From contig JAYPBC010000047.1 in the NCBI GenBank assembly GCA_038124025.1, positions 1 through 9,347 of the forward strand: 9,347 nucleotides of DNA, in the 5' to 3' direction. Below, one piece after another: positions 1-5,179 of this stretch; within the stretch, counting starts at the first letter, position 1, and every line of letters starts with the position of its first letter. The notes beneath the pieces were generated by a model. That model did not search any database. It saw only the letters and a program-made list of their open reading frames with translations, and had not been told where the DNA came from. Position numbers and translations under genes: made by a program. The DNA is from UBA1275 sp038124025. Its GTDB lineage: Bacteria; Bacteroidota; Rhodothermia; Balneolales; Balneolaceae.

Positions 1-854
1 TTCTGTATAAGTGAATAAATAGCAGGCCGATCCCATGAATTCCAATCAATATTTAAAACCAATCCATCTGGTAATATTCTTTTTGTATTCCCTATAATTC
101 CGCCGCCTGTGATATGTGAAAAGCCTTGTACATGCTCTATTGTCTTTAACTCTTTTATTAGCCTTAAATATGATTTATGAACTTTTAGTAGTTCTTCCGA
201 AAGTGTAGTACCTAATTCATCTATATAATCATCAACTTGATAGGTTGAAAATAATACCTTTCGAGCTAATGAATACCCATTGGTATGTAGACCAGAACTT
301 TTAAAACCTACTAAAACCGAATCTTCATTTATTTGATCTCCATTGATAATCTCATTTTCATCAACTATACCTACAATAGTACCCGCTAAATCAAACTCAC
401 CTGGTTTATAGATATCTGGCATTTCAGCTGTTTCTCCACCTATAAGAGCTACATTATTTTCTCTACAAGCTTTCGCAAATCCTTTTATAACTTCAATTCC
501 CGTTTGTTTTTCTAATTTACCCGTTGAAAAATAATCCAGAAAAAATAGAGGGGTCGCTCCACAAACTGCGATATCATTAATGCAATGATTAACAAGATCT
601 TGACCTACTGAGTCATATTTTTGTGCCTTGTATGCTACTATGAGTTTAGTGCCAACACCATCAACTGAACTCACGAATACTGGATTTTTTATCGTAGAAA
701 GATTGGGTTTAAAAAAACCACCAAAACCACCAATATTACTTAATACCTCTACACCATGTGTTTCTTTAACTAGATCTTTAATTGAATGAACTAATTCTTC
801 TCCGGCTTTTATATCAACACCTGAGTCTTTATATGTAAAGGTTTTTTTTGTCAT
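1..854 (-). CDS. purM: Phosphoribosylformylglycinamidine cyclo-ligase (AIR synthase), 3' end cut by window edge
   Basis: Catalyses the ATP-dependent ring closure of FGAM to aminoimidazole ribotide, the fifth step of de novo purine synthesis, in the cytosol. Reading the minus strand from ATG at 854 gives 284 uninterrupted codons with family hallmarks: TYKDSGVDIKAG near residues 7-18, DGVGTK at 65-70, a NDI motif at 93-95, the nucleotide-binding GGETAEMP at 139-146, SSGLHTNGYSLAR at 186-198 and HITGGGI at 247-253. The family is usually about 330-350 residues, so some 50-60 C-terminal residues lie beyond base 1. I chose 854 because GGAG sits 9 nt upstream; an in-frame ATG at 869 has no Shine-Dalgarno. 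It is transcribed leftward, away from the candidate origin, so co-directional with the presumed leftward fork. Identification is very secure. Confidence 0.97.
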   Translation of the reverse strand, partial: MTKKTFTYKDSGVDIKAGEELVHSIKDLVKETHGVEVLSNIGGFGGFFKPNLSTIKNPVFVSSVDGVGTKLIVAYKAQKYDSVGQDLVNHCINDIAVCGATPLFFLDYFSTGKLEKQTGIEVIKGFAKACRENNVALIGGETAEMPDIYKPGEFDLAGTIVGIVDENEIINGDQINEDSVLVGFKSSGLHTNGYSLARKVLFSTYQVDDYIDELGTTLSEELLKVHKSYLRLIKELKTIEHVQGFSHITGGGIIGNTKRILPDGLVLNIDWNSWDRPAIYSLIQ

Positions 855-960
855 AATATGTAGCTCCATTTTTTCAATAAGTAAATATACCATCTTTCAA
901 AATCTTCTAAGAAAGGGATTTTTACTTTTTTTCCACAGGGTCTTATTAATAGCGGTTAGA

Positions 961-999
961 TATATAAATATAGTAGTATATAGTAGGTCGTGTGGATAT
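961..999 (+). promoter_or_regulatory. Putative DnaA-trio unwinding element beside a DnaA box
   Basis: Read 5'-3', two TAG triplets (981-986), a 4-nt GC-richer GTCG (987-990) and the box TGTGGATAT (991-999) follow each other directly. Further left are another TAGTAG (971-976) and the AT-only stretch 961-970. The known basal origin-unwinding module is a DnaA box, a GC-rich spacer, then 3'-GAT-5' trios that guide DnaA onto one strand; order and polarity match here. The trio register shifts by one base around 977-980, so only the two triplets nearest the spacer are perfectly in phase. Assignment as the unwinding site is an inference. Confidence 0.6.
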
Positions 1000-1105
1000 G
1001 TTGATAAAAAAATTATACAATATTATTGAATAAATGAGGAGAACATGTGGGTAACATGGTGGATAATGTATTCTCTGAAAAAGTCTTTTATGGTAATCTA
1101 AATAT

Positions 1106-1122
1106 CAATTTCAAAGAAATTG
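1106..1122. repeat. Perfect 7-bp inverted repeat inside the candidate origin
   Basis: CAATTTC (1106-1112) and GAAATTG (1116-1122) are exact reverse complements around a 3-nt AAA centre. It lies between the left (991-1066) and right (1213-1310) groups of DnaA boxes. No T-run follows and no adjacent gene ends here, so a terminator role is unlikely. It could bind a dimeric protein or form a small cruciform; nothing in the sequence decides this. Confidence 0.5.
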
Positions 1123-1322
1123 TTTCAATTCAATAATCTTATACACTTTAGTACCTGTTTTGTACATATATTTAATTGTAAGTATTAAACAAGCAAATTA
1201 ATTGGTATTAGTAGTGGATAAATTTATTTGAGTGTGGAATGAAGTGGATAAATCCATCTACTCTAATTTATCCAATACTTATAAGCTAGATATCCACATA
1301 ACTATCCACAACAAGTAATCAA

Positions 1323-1766
1323 ATGAAAGCTTTAATTCAGCGCGTTACAAACGCCAAAGTTACTATTGCAGGGAAAACAAAAGGTTCAATAAAAAAGGGG
1401 CTTGTTGTCTTTGTTGGTTTTTCTGATAGTGATACTACGGAAAAGATCGAGTGGGTAATTAATAAAATTAGAAAGCTGCGCATCTTTACAGATCATGAAG
1501 GTAAAATGAATACTTCAGTAGAGGATGTTAATGGATCTTTATTGATAATTTCGCAATTCACTTTGTATGCATCAGTCAAAAAAGGCACAAGGCCTAGTTT
1601 TATTGAAGCAGCTAAACCTGAATTAGCTGAAAACTTATACAATTACTTTTTAGAATGTGTAGCTAATAATACCTCATTACATATAGAAACAGGTATTTTT
1701 GGTGCAGATATGAAAATTGAATTAACCAATGATGGTCCTGTAACAATTTTAGTTGAAAAAGAATAA
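1323..1766 (+). CDS. dtd: D-aminoacyl-tRNA deacylase
   Basis: Hydrolyses D-amino acids mischarged onto tRNA, a cytosolic chirality proofreading step; bacterial Dtd also removes glycine from tRNA-Ala. At 147 residues it matches the usual family length. Both active-site motifs are intact: SQFTL at residues 77-81, whose Thr/Gln region lines the catalytic pocket, and the Gly-cisPro motif NDGPVT at 136-141. TGIFGADM (123-130) and the start MKALIQRV are also typical. The start codon follows the last DnaA box by only 12 nt and has no Shine-Dalgarno, so its promoter must lie within the candidate origin, and DnaA or SeqA-like occupancy could affect it. It is transcribed rightward, away from the origin. 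Identification is secure. Confidence 0.97.
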   Translation: MKALIQRVTNAKVTIAGKTKGSIKKGLVVFVGFSDSDTTEKIEWVINKIRKLRIFTDHEGKMNTSVEDVNGSLLIISQFTLYASVKKGTRPSFIEAAKPELAENLYNYFLECVANNTSLHIETGIFGADMKIELTNDGPVTILVEKE

Positions 1767-1771
1767 AAAGG

Positions 1772-1935
1772 ATGAAAAAAATTCAACTTGTTTTAGGAAG
1801 TGATGGAACTAGAGGGATTGCACAAACCTTGGTTTTTTCTAGAGCAAAAAAATGTATGTTTTAGGCGTTAAAGTATATAAAGAGAATAGGAAACAGATTC
1901 TAAAAAAATCGAAACGGCTTAAAGTATTTTTTTAA
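1772..1935 (+). pseudogene. Probable decayed remnant of a patatin-like phospholipase gene
   Basis: An ATG at 1772, 5 nt after the dtd stop, opens a 30-codon frame beginning MKKIQLVLGSDGTRGIAQ. This resembles the N-terminus of bacterial patatin-like (RssA-type) phospholipases, LVLGSGGARGxAHxGV, which carries the oxyanion-hole loop. The frame stops at 1862-1864. In the next frame, from 1852, the reading MYVLGVKVYKENRKQI and onward to a stop at 1933-1935 resembles the segment just after the catalytic GxSxG in that family (xYxxGKLxxYKE). The Ser nucleophile motif and about 25 residues are missing between the pieces, and no Asp-containing C-terminal half exists. The second piece runs 17 bases into the convergent adk 3' end. 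The match is from memory of the family; a short unrelated ORF remains possible. As seen it cannot encode an active lipase. Confidence 0.45.
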
Positions 1936-2470
1936 TTCTATCAAAAACAGAATCAACAGCGCCTATACCATCGATGACTTTAACTAAACCTTGTTTTTCA
2001 TAGTAATTTAAAACAGGTTCGGTCTCATTCTGATAAACAGATAGCCTATTAATAATACCTTCTCGAGTATCATCTGAGCGTCCTTGACCTCGGGAAAGAA
2101 TTCGTTTTATTAATTCTTCTTCAGGAACAACGAGTGATATTAGGGCGTCTACTGAAGTATTTTTTTTAGCCAACATCTCATCAAATGATTGAGCTTGGCC
2201 AACGGTTCTTGGAAAACCATCAAAAACACAGCCTTTACGGTAAATATCTTTCGCTGTTTCTTCTTGTACGAGATCTACAACGACTTCGTCAGAGACAAGC
2301 TCGCCAGAATCTAGAATAGATTTTACTTTAACACCCAGAGGTGTTTTGTTCTGGATAGCCGATCGAAACATATTTCCAGTAGATAAATGAGCCAAACTAA
2401 AGTGGTTTATCATAAGTTCAGCTTGCGTACCCTTTCCAGCACCTGGAGGACCAAATAAAATAATATTCAT
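1919..2470 (-). CDS. adk: Adenylate kinase, short-LID type
   Basis: Interconverts ATP + AMP and 2 ADP, keeping adenylate energy charge and supplying ADP for nucleotide synthesis, in the cytosol. The 183-residue protein has the P-loop GPPGAGKGT (7-15), the AMP-binding STGNMFR (30-36), the signature DGFPRT (84-89) and the Arg-containing GRSDDT (130-135) and NRLSVY (141-146) segments. The LID is short: LSRGQGRSDDT replaces the roughly 30-residue (often zinc-binding) insert of long-form enzymes, which explains the length below 210. It follows rplS after 79 bp, but a hairpin and U-run lie between, so it may be transcribed separately or by readthrough of the ribosomal-protein operon. It converges on the dtd side with no obvious terminator. 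Start ATG at 2470 is fixed by the P-loop position; no Shine-Dalgarno. Confidence 0.97.
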   Translation of the reverse strand: MNIILFGPPGAGKGTQAELMINHFSLAHLSTGNMFRSAIQNKTPLGVKVKSILDSGELVSDEVVVDLVQEETAKDIYRKGCVFDGFPRTVGQAQSFDEMLAKKNTSVDALISLVVPEEELIKRILSRGQGRSDDTREGIINRLSVYQNETEPVLNYYEKQGLVKVIDGIGAVDSVFDRIKKIL

Positions 2471-2493
2471 GAGTGAGAGAGCTATGAATGTTA

Positions 2494-2530
2494 ATAAAAA
2501 ATGGTTTCAACCCAATACGAGTTGAAGCCA
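2494..2530 (-). terminator. Rho-independent terminator after rplS
   Basis: On the minus strand, TGGCTTCAAC (2530-2521) pairs with GTTGAAACCA (2511-2502) across a 9-nt loop, a 10-bp stem with one G-U pair. It is followed directly by a run of six T and then ATTAA. It begins 20 nt past the rplS stop at 2550 and ends about 25 nt before adk. The stem is not very GC-rich, so it may attenuate rather than fully stop transcription into adk. Confidence 0.75.
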
Positions 2531-2549
2531 TAGTTATTATGTATAAGAG

Positions 2550-2897
2550 TTATCTAGACTCTTTTTCCTTAATTCGGGCCGCTTTACCTCGTAATTCACG
2601 TAAATAAAAGAGCTTTGAGCGCCTAACTTTACCATGCTTTTTTACTTCTATCTTTGCTATGAAAGGAGAGTTTAAAGGAAAAATACGCTCTACACCAATG
2701 CCTCCGCTCATTTTTCGAACGGTGAAGGTTTTGTTTGGTCCGCTACCGCGCTCCGATATAACAACACCTTCATACTGCTGAATACGTTCTTTCTCTCCTT
2801 CACGAACACGATAGTGCACATTAACGGTATCACCTGCTGTAAAAGCTGGGGTCTCGTCATTGATTAGGCTTTGTTCAACTAGTTTTAGCTTGTCCAT
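2550..2897 (-). CDS. rplS: Large ribosomal subunit protein L19
   Basis: L19 sits at the 30S-50S interface of the ribosome and contributes to an intersubunit bridge. The 115-residue product is the standard length. It shows FTAGDTVNVHYRV (19-31), a basic YEGVVISERGSGPNKTFTVRK core, the signature GVERIFPLNSPFIAKIEV (68-85), and KVRRSKLFYLRELRGKAARI close to the C-terminus. It is the last gene of the classical rpsP-rimM-trmD-rplS order, 58 bp after trmD, and is followed by a terminator hairpin. ATG at 2897 has no Shine-Dalgarno; its leader contains two short palindromes. Identification is secure. Confidence 0.98.
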   Translation of the reverse strand: MDKLKLVEQSLINDETPAFTAGDTVNVHYRVREGEKERIQQYEGVVISERGSGPNKTFTVRKMSGGIGVERIFPLNSPFIAKIEVKKHGKVRRSKLFYLRELRGKAARIKEKESR

Positions 2898-2902
2898 AAT
2901 AG

Positions 2903-2935
2903 TACCAATGGTATTAAATAATAGGTTTAAACCTA
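2903..2935. repeat. Two palindromes in the trmD-rplS spacer (rplS leader)
   Basis: TAGGTTTAAACCTA at 2922-2935 is a perfect 14-bp palindrome, and TACC/GGTA at 2903-2913 is a second 4-bp inverted repeat with a 3-nt centre, just upstream of the rplS start at 2897. Neither is followed by a T-run in the direction of transcription, so they are not terminators. They might be a leader RNA fold for L19 control, a processing site or a protein-binding site. Function is unknown. Confidence 0.45.
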
Positions 2936-2955
2936 CTGTTAAGTTAATAATCTTT

Positions 2956-3639
2956 TTATTCGTCTTTTAATAAATCTTTTCTTTTAGTCTTTGTCTTTTG
3001 AAGTGATTGTTCATCTTGCCAAGCCTTTATTTTCTTTGGATCACCTGACCTAAGAACATCGGGGACCTCCCATCCATTAAAGATAGCGGGCCTTGTGTAC
3101 ACTGGAGCTTCCAACAGTCCATCTTGAAAGGAATCGTTAAGTGCACTTCCTGCATCACCTATTGCGCCAGGTAACAAACGCACAATGGCATCAACAATCA
3201 TCATAGCTGGTAGTTCACCGCCGGATAAAACAACATCACCGATACTGTATTCTTTTGTAATAAGATATTCTCGGATTCGCTGATCAACCCCTTTGTAGTG
3301 GCCACAAAGAAGAATAATATTTTTTTTAAGGCTTAATGTATTCGCTTCTTTTTGGGTAAAAGGCGAACCATCCGGCGCTGTAAATATTATCTCGTCATAT
3401 GTGCGTTGATCACAAAGATAATTTATGCAGTCGAAAATAGGTTGGGGGCTTAGCACCATCCCTGGATCACCACCATATGGGTAGCCATCTATCTTTAAAT
3501 GTTTATCTTTTGTATACCTCCGCAAATCATGAATATAAATGTCCACGAGTTTTTTTTCTCTAGCTCGTTTAACAATGCTGTGGTCTAACGGGCCGCTCAA
3601 TAAAGCGGGTACGGCCGATATAATGTCAAAGCGAATCAT
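2956..3639 (-). CDS. trmD: tRNA (guanine-N1)-methyltransferase, m1G37
   Basis: A SPOUT-class enzyme that uses S-adenosylmethionine to methylate G37 next to the anticodon, preventing +1 frameshifting; it acts as a homodimer. In 227 residues it shows DGYPYGGDPGMVLSPQP (51-67), the trefoil-knot SAM site LLCGHYKGVDQRI (110-122) and YSIGDVVLSGGELPAMM (131-147). The linker holds R154 (in RLLPG) and D169 (in NDSF), which correspond to the E. coli catalytic pair. The C-terminal domain includes LLEAPVYTRP and VPDVLRSGDPKKI for tRNA binding. The tail is somewhat shorter than in E. coli (255 residues). The start ATG overlaps the rimM stop by 4 bp (ATGA), indicating translational coupling. Identification is secure. 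Confidence 0.98.
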   Translation of the reverse strand: MIRFDIISAVPALLSGPLDHSIVKRAREKKLVDIYIHDLRRYTKDKHLKIDGYPYGGDPGMVLSPQPIFDCINYLCDQRTYDEIIFTAPDGSPFTQKEANTLSLKKNIILLCGHYKGVDQRIREYLITKEYSIGDVVLSGGELPAMMIVDAIVRLLPGAIGDAGSALNDSFQDGLLEAPVYTRPAIFNGWEVPDVLRSGDPKKIKAWQDEQSLQKTKTKRKDLLKDE

Positions 3640-4184
3640 AAATCTGTTAGATTATCTACATTCGAGAACACAAGAGTTTGTTTTTTGGTATTTATTTCCA
3701 CTAAATAGGGCTCAACTAATGGAATAAGCAAACACCCTTTGGTAGTCGCCACTTCAACCAGAGGCTGAACACTAGGTATTACATTCGAAGTTATGATACC
3801 AATTAACAAACCGTGTTCGTCAAGAGCAGTAAAACCGCCATAATTATCGATCTTTTCTGGATCATTTTGTGTCCATTCATCATAGAGATGAGCATCAACA
3901 AATAAACGGCGGTGTTGAATCGCTTCGGCTTGCGACCGATTGGCAATTTTATCAAAAGTGACAAAGAACAAAGAGGAGTTCCGTTTTTTTTCTTTTCGAA
4001 TAGTCAGAATTCGCAAAGGATATAAATCTCCTCTGTTATTTTTGAGAAAAACCAACAAGTTTTCCTGAACATCAATAACAGTGGAATCTGGAAGTTCCCA
4101 CACAATCTTTACCTCTCCTTGAAGACCATGAGCACGATCAATATGACCAATGCTCATAAATCCAGAAGGGCTAAGGTCATTCAT
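3636..4184 (-). CDS. rimM: 16S rRNA processing / 30S maturation factor RimM
   Basis: RimM binds ribosomal protein S19 and helps mature the 30S head domain. The 182-residue product has the N-terminal motif GHIDRAHGLQGEVKI (13-27), the RSQAEAIQHRRLFV-type segment near residues 78-91 typical of the first beta-barrel domain, then a C-terminal PRC-barrel with VEVATTKGCLLIPLVEPYLVEI. Length is typical (about 170-180). The ATG at 4184 is used here; an in-frame ATG at 4157 (Met10) also gives a normal RimM N-terminus and cannot be excluded, since neither has a clear Shine-Dalgarno. It lies 20 bp after rpsP and overlaps trmD by 4 bp, the classical arrangement for 30S assembly and tRNA modification genes. 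Confidence 0.96.
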   Translation of the reverse strand: MNDLSPSGFMSIGHIDRAHGLQGEVKIVWELPDSTVIDVQENLLVFLKNNRGDLYPLRILTIRKEKKRNSSLFFVTFDKIANRSQAEAIQHRRLFVDAHLYDEWTQNDPEKIDNYGGFTALDEHGLLIGIITSNVIPSVQPLVEVATTKGCLLIPLVEPYLVEINTKKQTLVFSNVDNLTDL

Positions 4185-4204
4185 AGTTTTAATTCAAGGC
4201 TTGG

Positions 4205-5143
4205 TTACGCGTTTTTCTTCGCTTCCCAGGCTGCTAAAACCGTTTTACGCTCTTCGCTTTCAGCTACGAACCCATCAAGCTCTTCCAACGATGTGGCTGC
4301 AATATATTGAGCTGCTTCTTTGGCCGTCATGTCAGCAGAACTTTTTCCGGATGGTTCAGTCGCTTCAGCTTGTTCGGGCTGTTCAGCGGGAGTGTCTTCT
4401 GCGGTTGTCTCAGCTTCTTCAGAGGCTTCTTGCTCGGTGGTAGCCTCCTCAGCAGATGCTTCTACCTCAGGTCCAGCAACATCATCCATTTCATCTTCTT
4501 CTTCCGCTTCTTCTGCATTTGTAGGTTCTGCGGCTTCTTTTTCTTCTGTTTCAACCTCAGCTTTAGTCTCTTGTGTCGCTGTTTCATCGGCAATAGTCTC
4601 TTCTTGTTCTGAGGATTCTTGCTCGGTGGGAGCTTCCTCAGCAGATGATTCTACCTCAGGCGCAGCAACATCAGCCGCTTCTGCCTCTGCTTTTTCTTCC
4701 GTCTCTTTGGCCATTTCAGCAGCAGCGCTAGCTTGTTGCTCTATTTGTTTTTTGACTTCTTTCTCTTCAGCAATTAAGCCTGCGCGAACTTGCTCTTTAC
4801 GAGTGACTTCAGTTTGTGCTTTTGATGCGCGGTTAGCCTTCCATTCTTCAAGAGCCGCATTAATCTCTTCTTCGCTTTTACCCCACATTTGTAAGTGGCG
4901 CTTATAGAGAAAGCCTTGATGGCGAAGAATTTTTTGCACCGCATCGGTTGGTTTAGCACCATTGTCTAACCAATAGCTGATGCGCTCTTCGTTAATTTTG
5001 GTTTCTTTTTTTTCAGTTACCCCATCATAACGGCCAACCTGCTCTATAATTCGACCATCTCGTGGTGATCGGCTGTCAGCAACTACGATATGATAAATAG
5101 GACGACGAATACGCCCCTTACGTTGTAGTCTAATTTTAATCAA
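4205..5143 (-). CDS. rpsP: Small ribosomal subunit protein S16 with a ~230-residue acidic C-terminal extension
   Basis: S16 is an early-assembly protein at the bottom of the 30S subunit. Residues 1-85 form the complete S16 fold: IKIRLQRKGRIRRPIYHIVV, ADSRSPRDGRIIEQVGRYD and ISYWLDNGAKPTDAVQKILR. Known S16 proteins are about 80-90 residues; this one is 312. Residues 87-150 are charged and probably helical, 150-265 are rich in Glu, Ala, Thr and Ser and look disordered, and 272-312 (TAKEAAQYIAATSLEELDGF, then ERKTVLAAWEAKKNA) look like a small folded helical segment. An acidic block is duplicated (158-191 and 221-255). The start is TTG at 5143, supported by GAGG 8 nt upstream and the exact S16 N-terminus; no upstream ATG is in frame. 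Extended S16 proteins are, to my recollection, common in Bacteroidota; the tail's role is unknown. It lies between ffh (36 bp) and rimM (20 bp). Confidence 0.96.
   Translation of the reverse strand: MIKIRLQRKGRIRRPIYHIVVADSRSPRDGRIIEQVGRYDGVTEKKETKINEERISYWLDNGAKPTDAVQKILRHQGFLYKRHLQMWGKSEEEINAALEEWKANRASKAQTEVTRKEQVRAGLIAEEKEVKKQIEQQASAAAEMAKETEEKAEAEAADVAAPEVESSAEEAPTEQESSEQEETIADETATQETKAEVETEEKEAAEPTNAEEAEEEDEMDDVAGPEVEASAEEATTEQEASEEAETTAEDTPAEQPEQAEATEPSGKSSADMTAKEAAQYIAATSLEELDGFVAESEERKTVLAAWEAKKNA
4379..4672 (-). repeat. Imperfect tandem duplication within the rpsP acidic tail
   Basis: Copy 1 (4672-4571, residues 158-191) begins DVAAPEVESSAEEAPTEQES and copy 2 (4483-4379, residues 221-255) begins DVAGPEVEASAEEATTEQEA. 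About two thirds of positions agree over some 34 residues, and the first 65 bases of each are nearly identical at DNA level, with long shared runs around GCTCGGTGG and the CTACCTCAGG block on the plus strand. The centre-to-centre distance is about 190 bp. The pattern suggests a recent internal duplication in a disordered region. Confidence 0.8.
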
Positions 5144-5179
5144 TGATTTATCCTCTGTTGAGTTGTTGTTTAATGCTCG

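Larger units (their letters stand above)
855..1322. other. oriC: Candidate chromosomal replication origin (oriC), gene-free AT-rich region
   Basis: This 468-bp stretch between purM and dtd has no credible ORF. It contains eight 9-mers differing by one base from the DnaA box TTATCCACA: 929-937(+), 991-999(-), 1046-1054(-), 1058-1066(-), 1213-1221(-), 1243-1251(-), 1290-1298(+) and 1302-1310(+). A ninth, 1139-1147(+), TTATACACT, fits TTATNCACA with one mismatch. By hand, eight such hits in 400 bp compare with roughly 0.1 expected at equal base frequencies, somewhat more in AT-rich DNA. AT-only tracts at 960-986 and 1001-1036 flank the box at 991 and could serve as unwinding element. The region is intergenic with divergent flanking genes, as is common at origins. 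No dnaA, dnaN or parS site is visible here. A DnaA-titrating or DnaA-regulated region is the main alternative. Confidence 0.8.

Noticed and set aside
1233..1276. Additional DnaA-box-like words TGTGGAATG (1233-1241) and TTATCCAAT (1268-1276)
   Set aside because: They differ from the consensus by three and two bases, so they are not counted; they may still be weak sites in a cooperative array.
1831..1851. T-run and A-run around CTAGAGC as a bidirectional terminator between dtd and adk
   Set aside because: The stem would be A-T only with six pairs and no GC core; too weak to support a terminator, so none is called for dtd or adk.
4320..4907. 195-codon plus-strand ORF rich in Ser and Ala opposite rpsP
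   Set aside because: It is the mirror of the repetitive Glu/Ala-rich rpsP tail in another frame; low complexity, no recognisable domain. The 101-codon ORF at 4307-4612 is rejected for the same reason.
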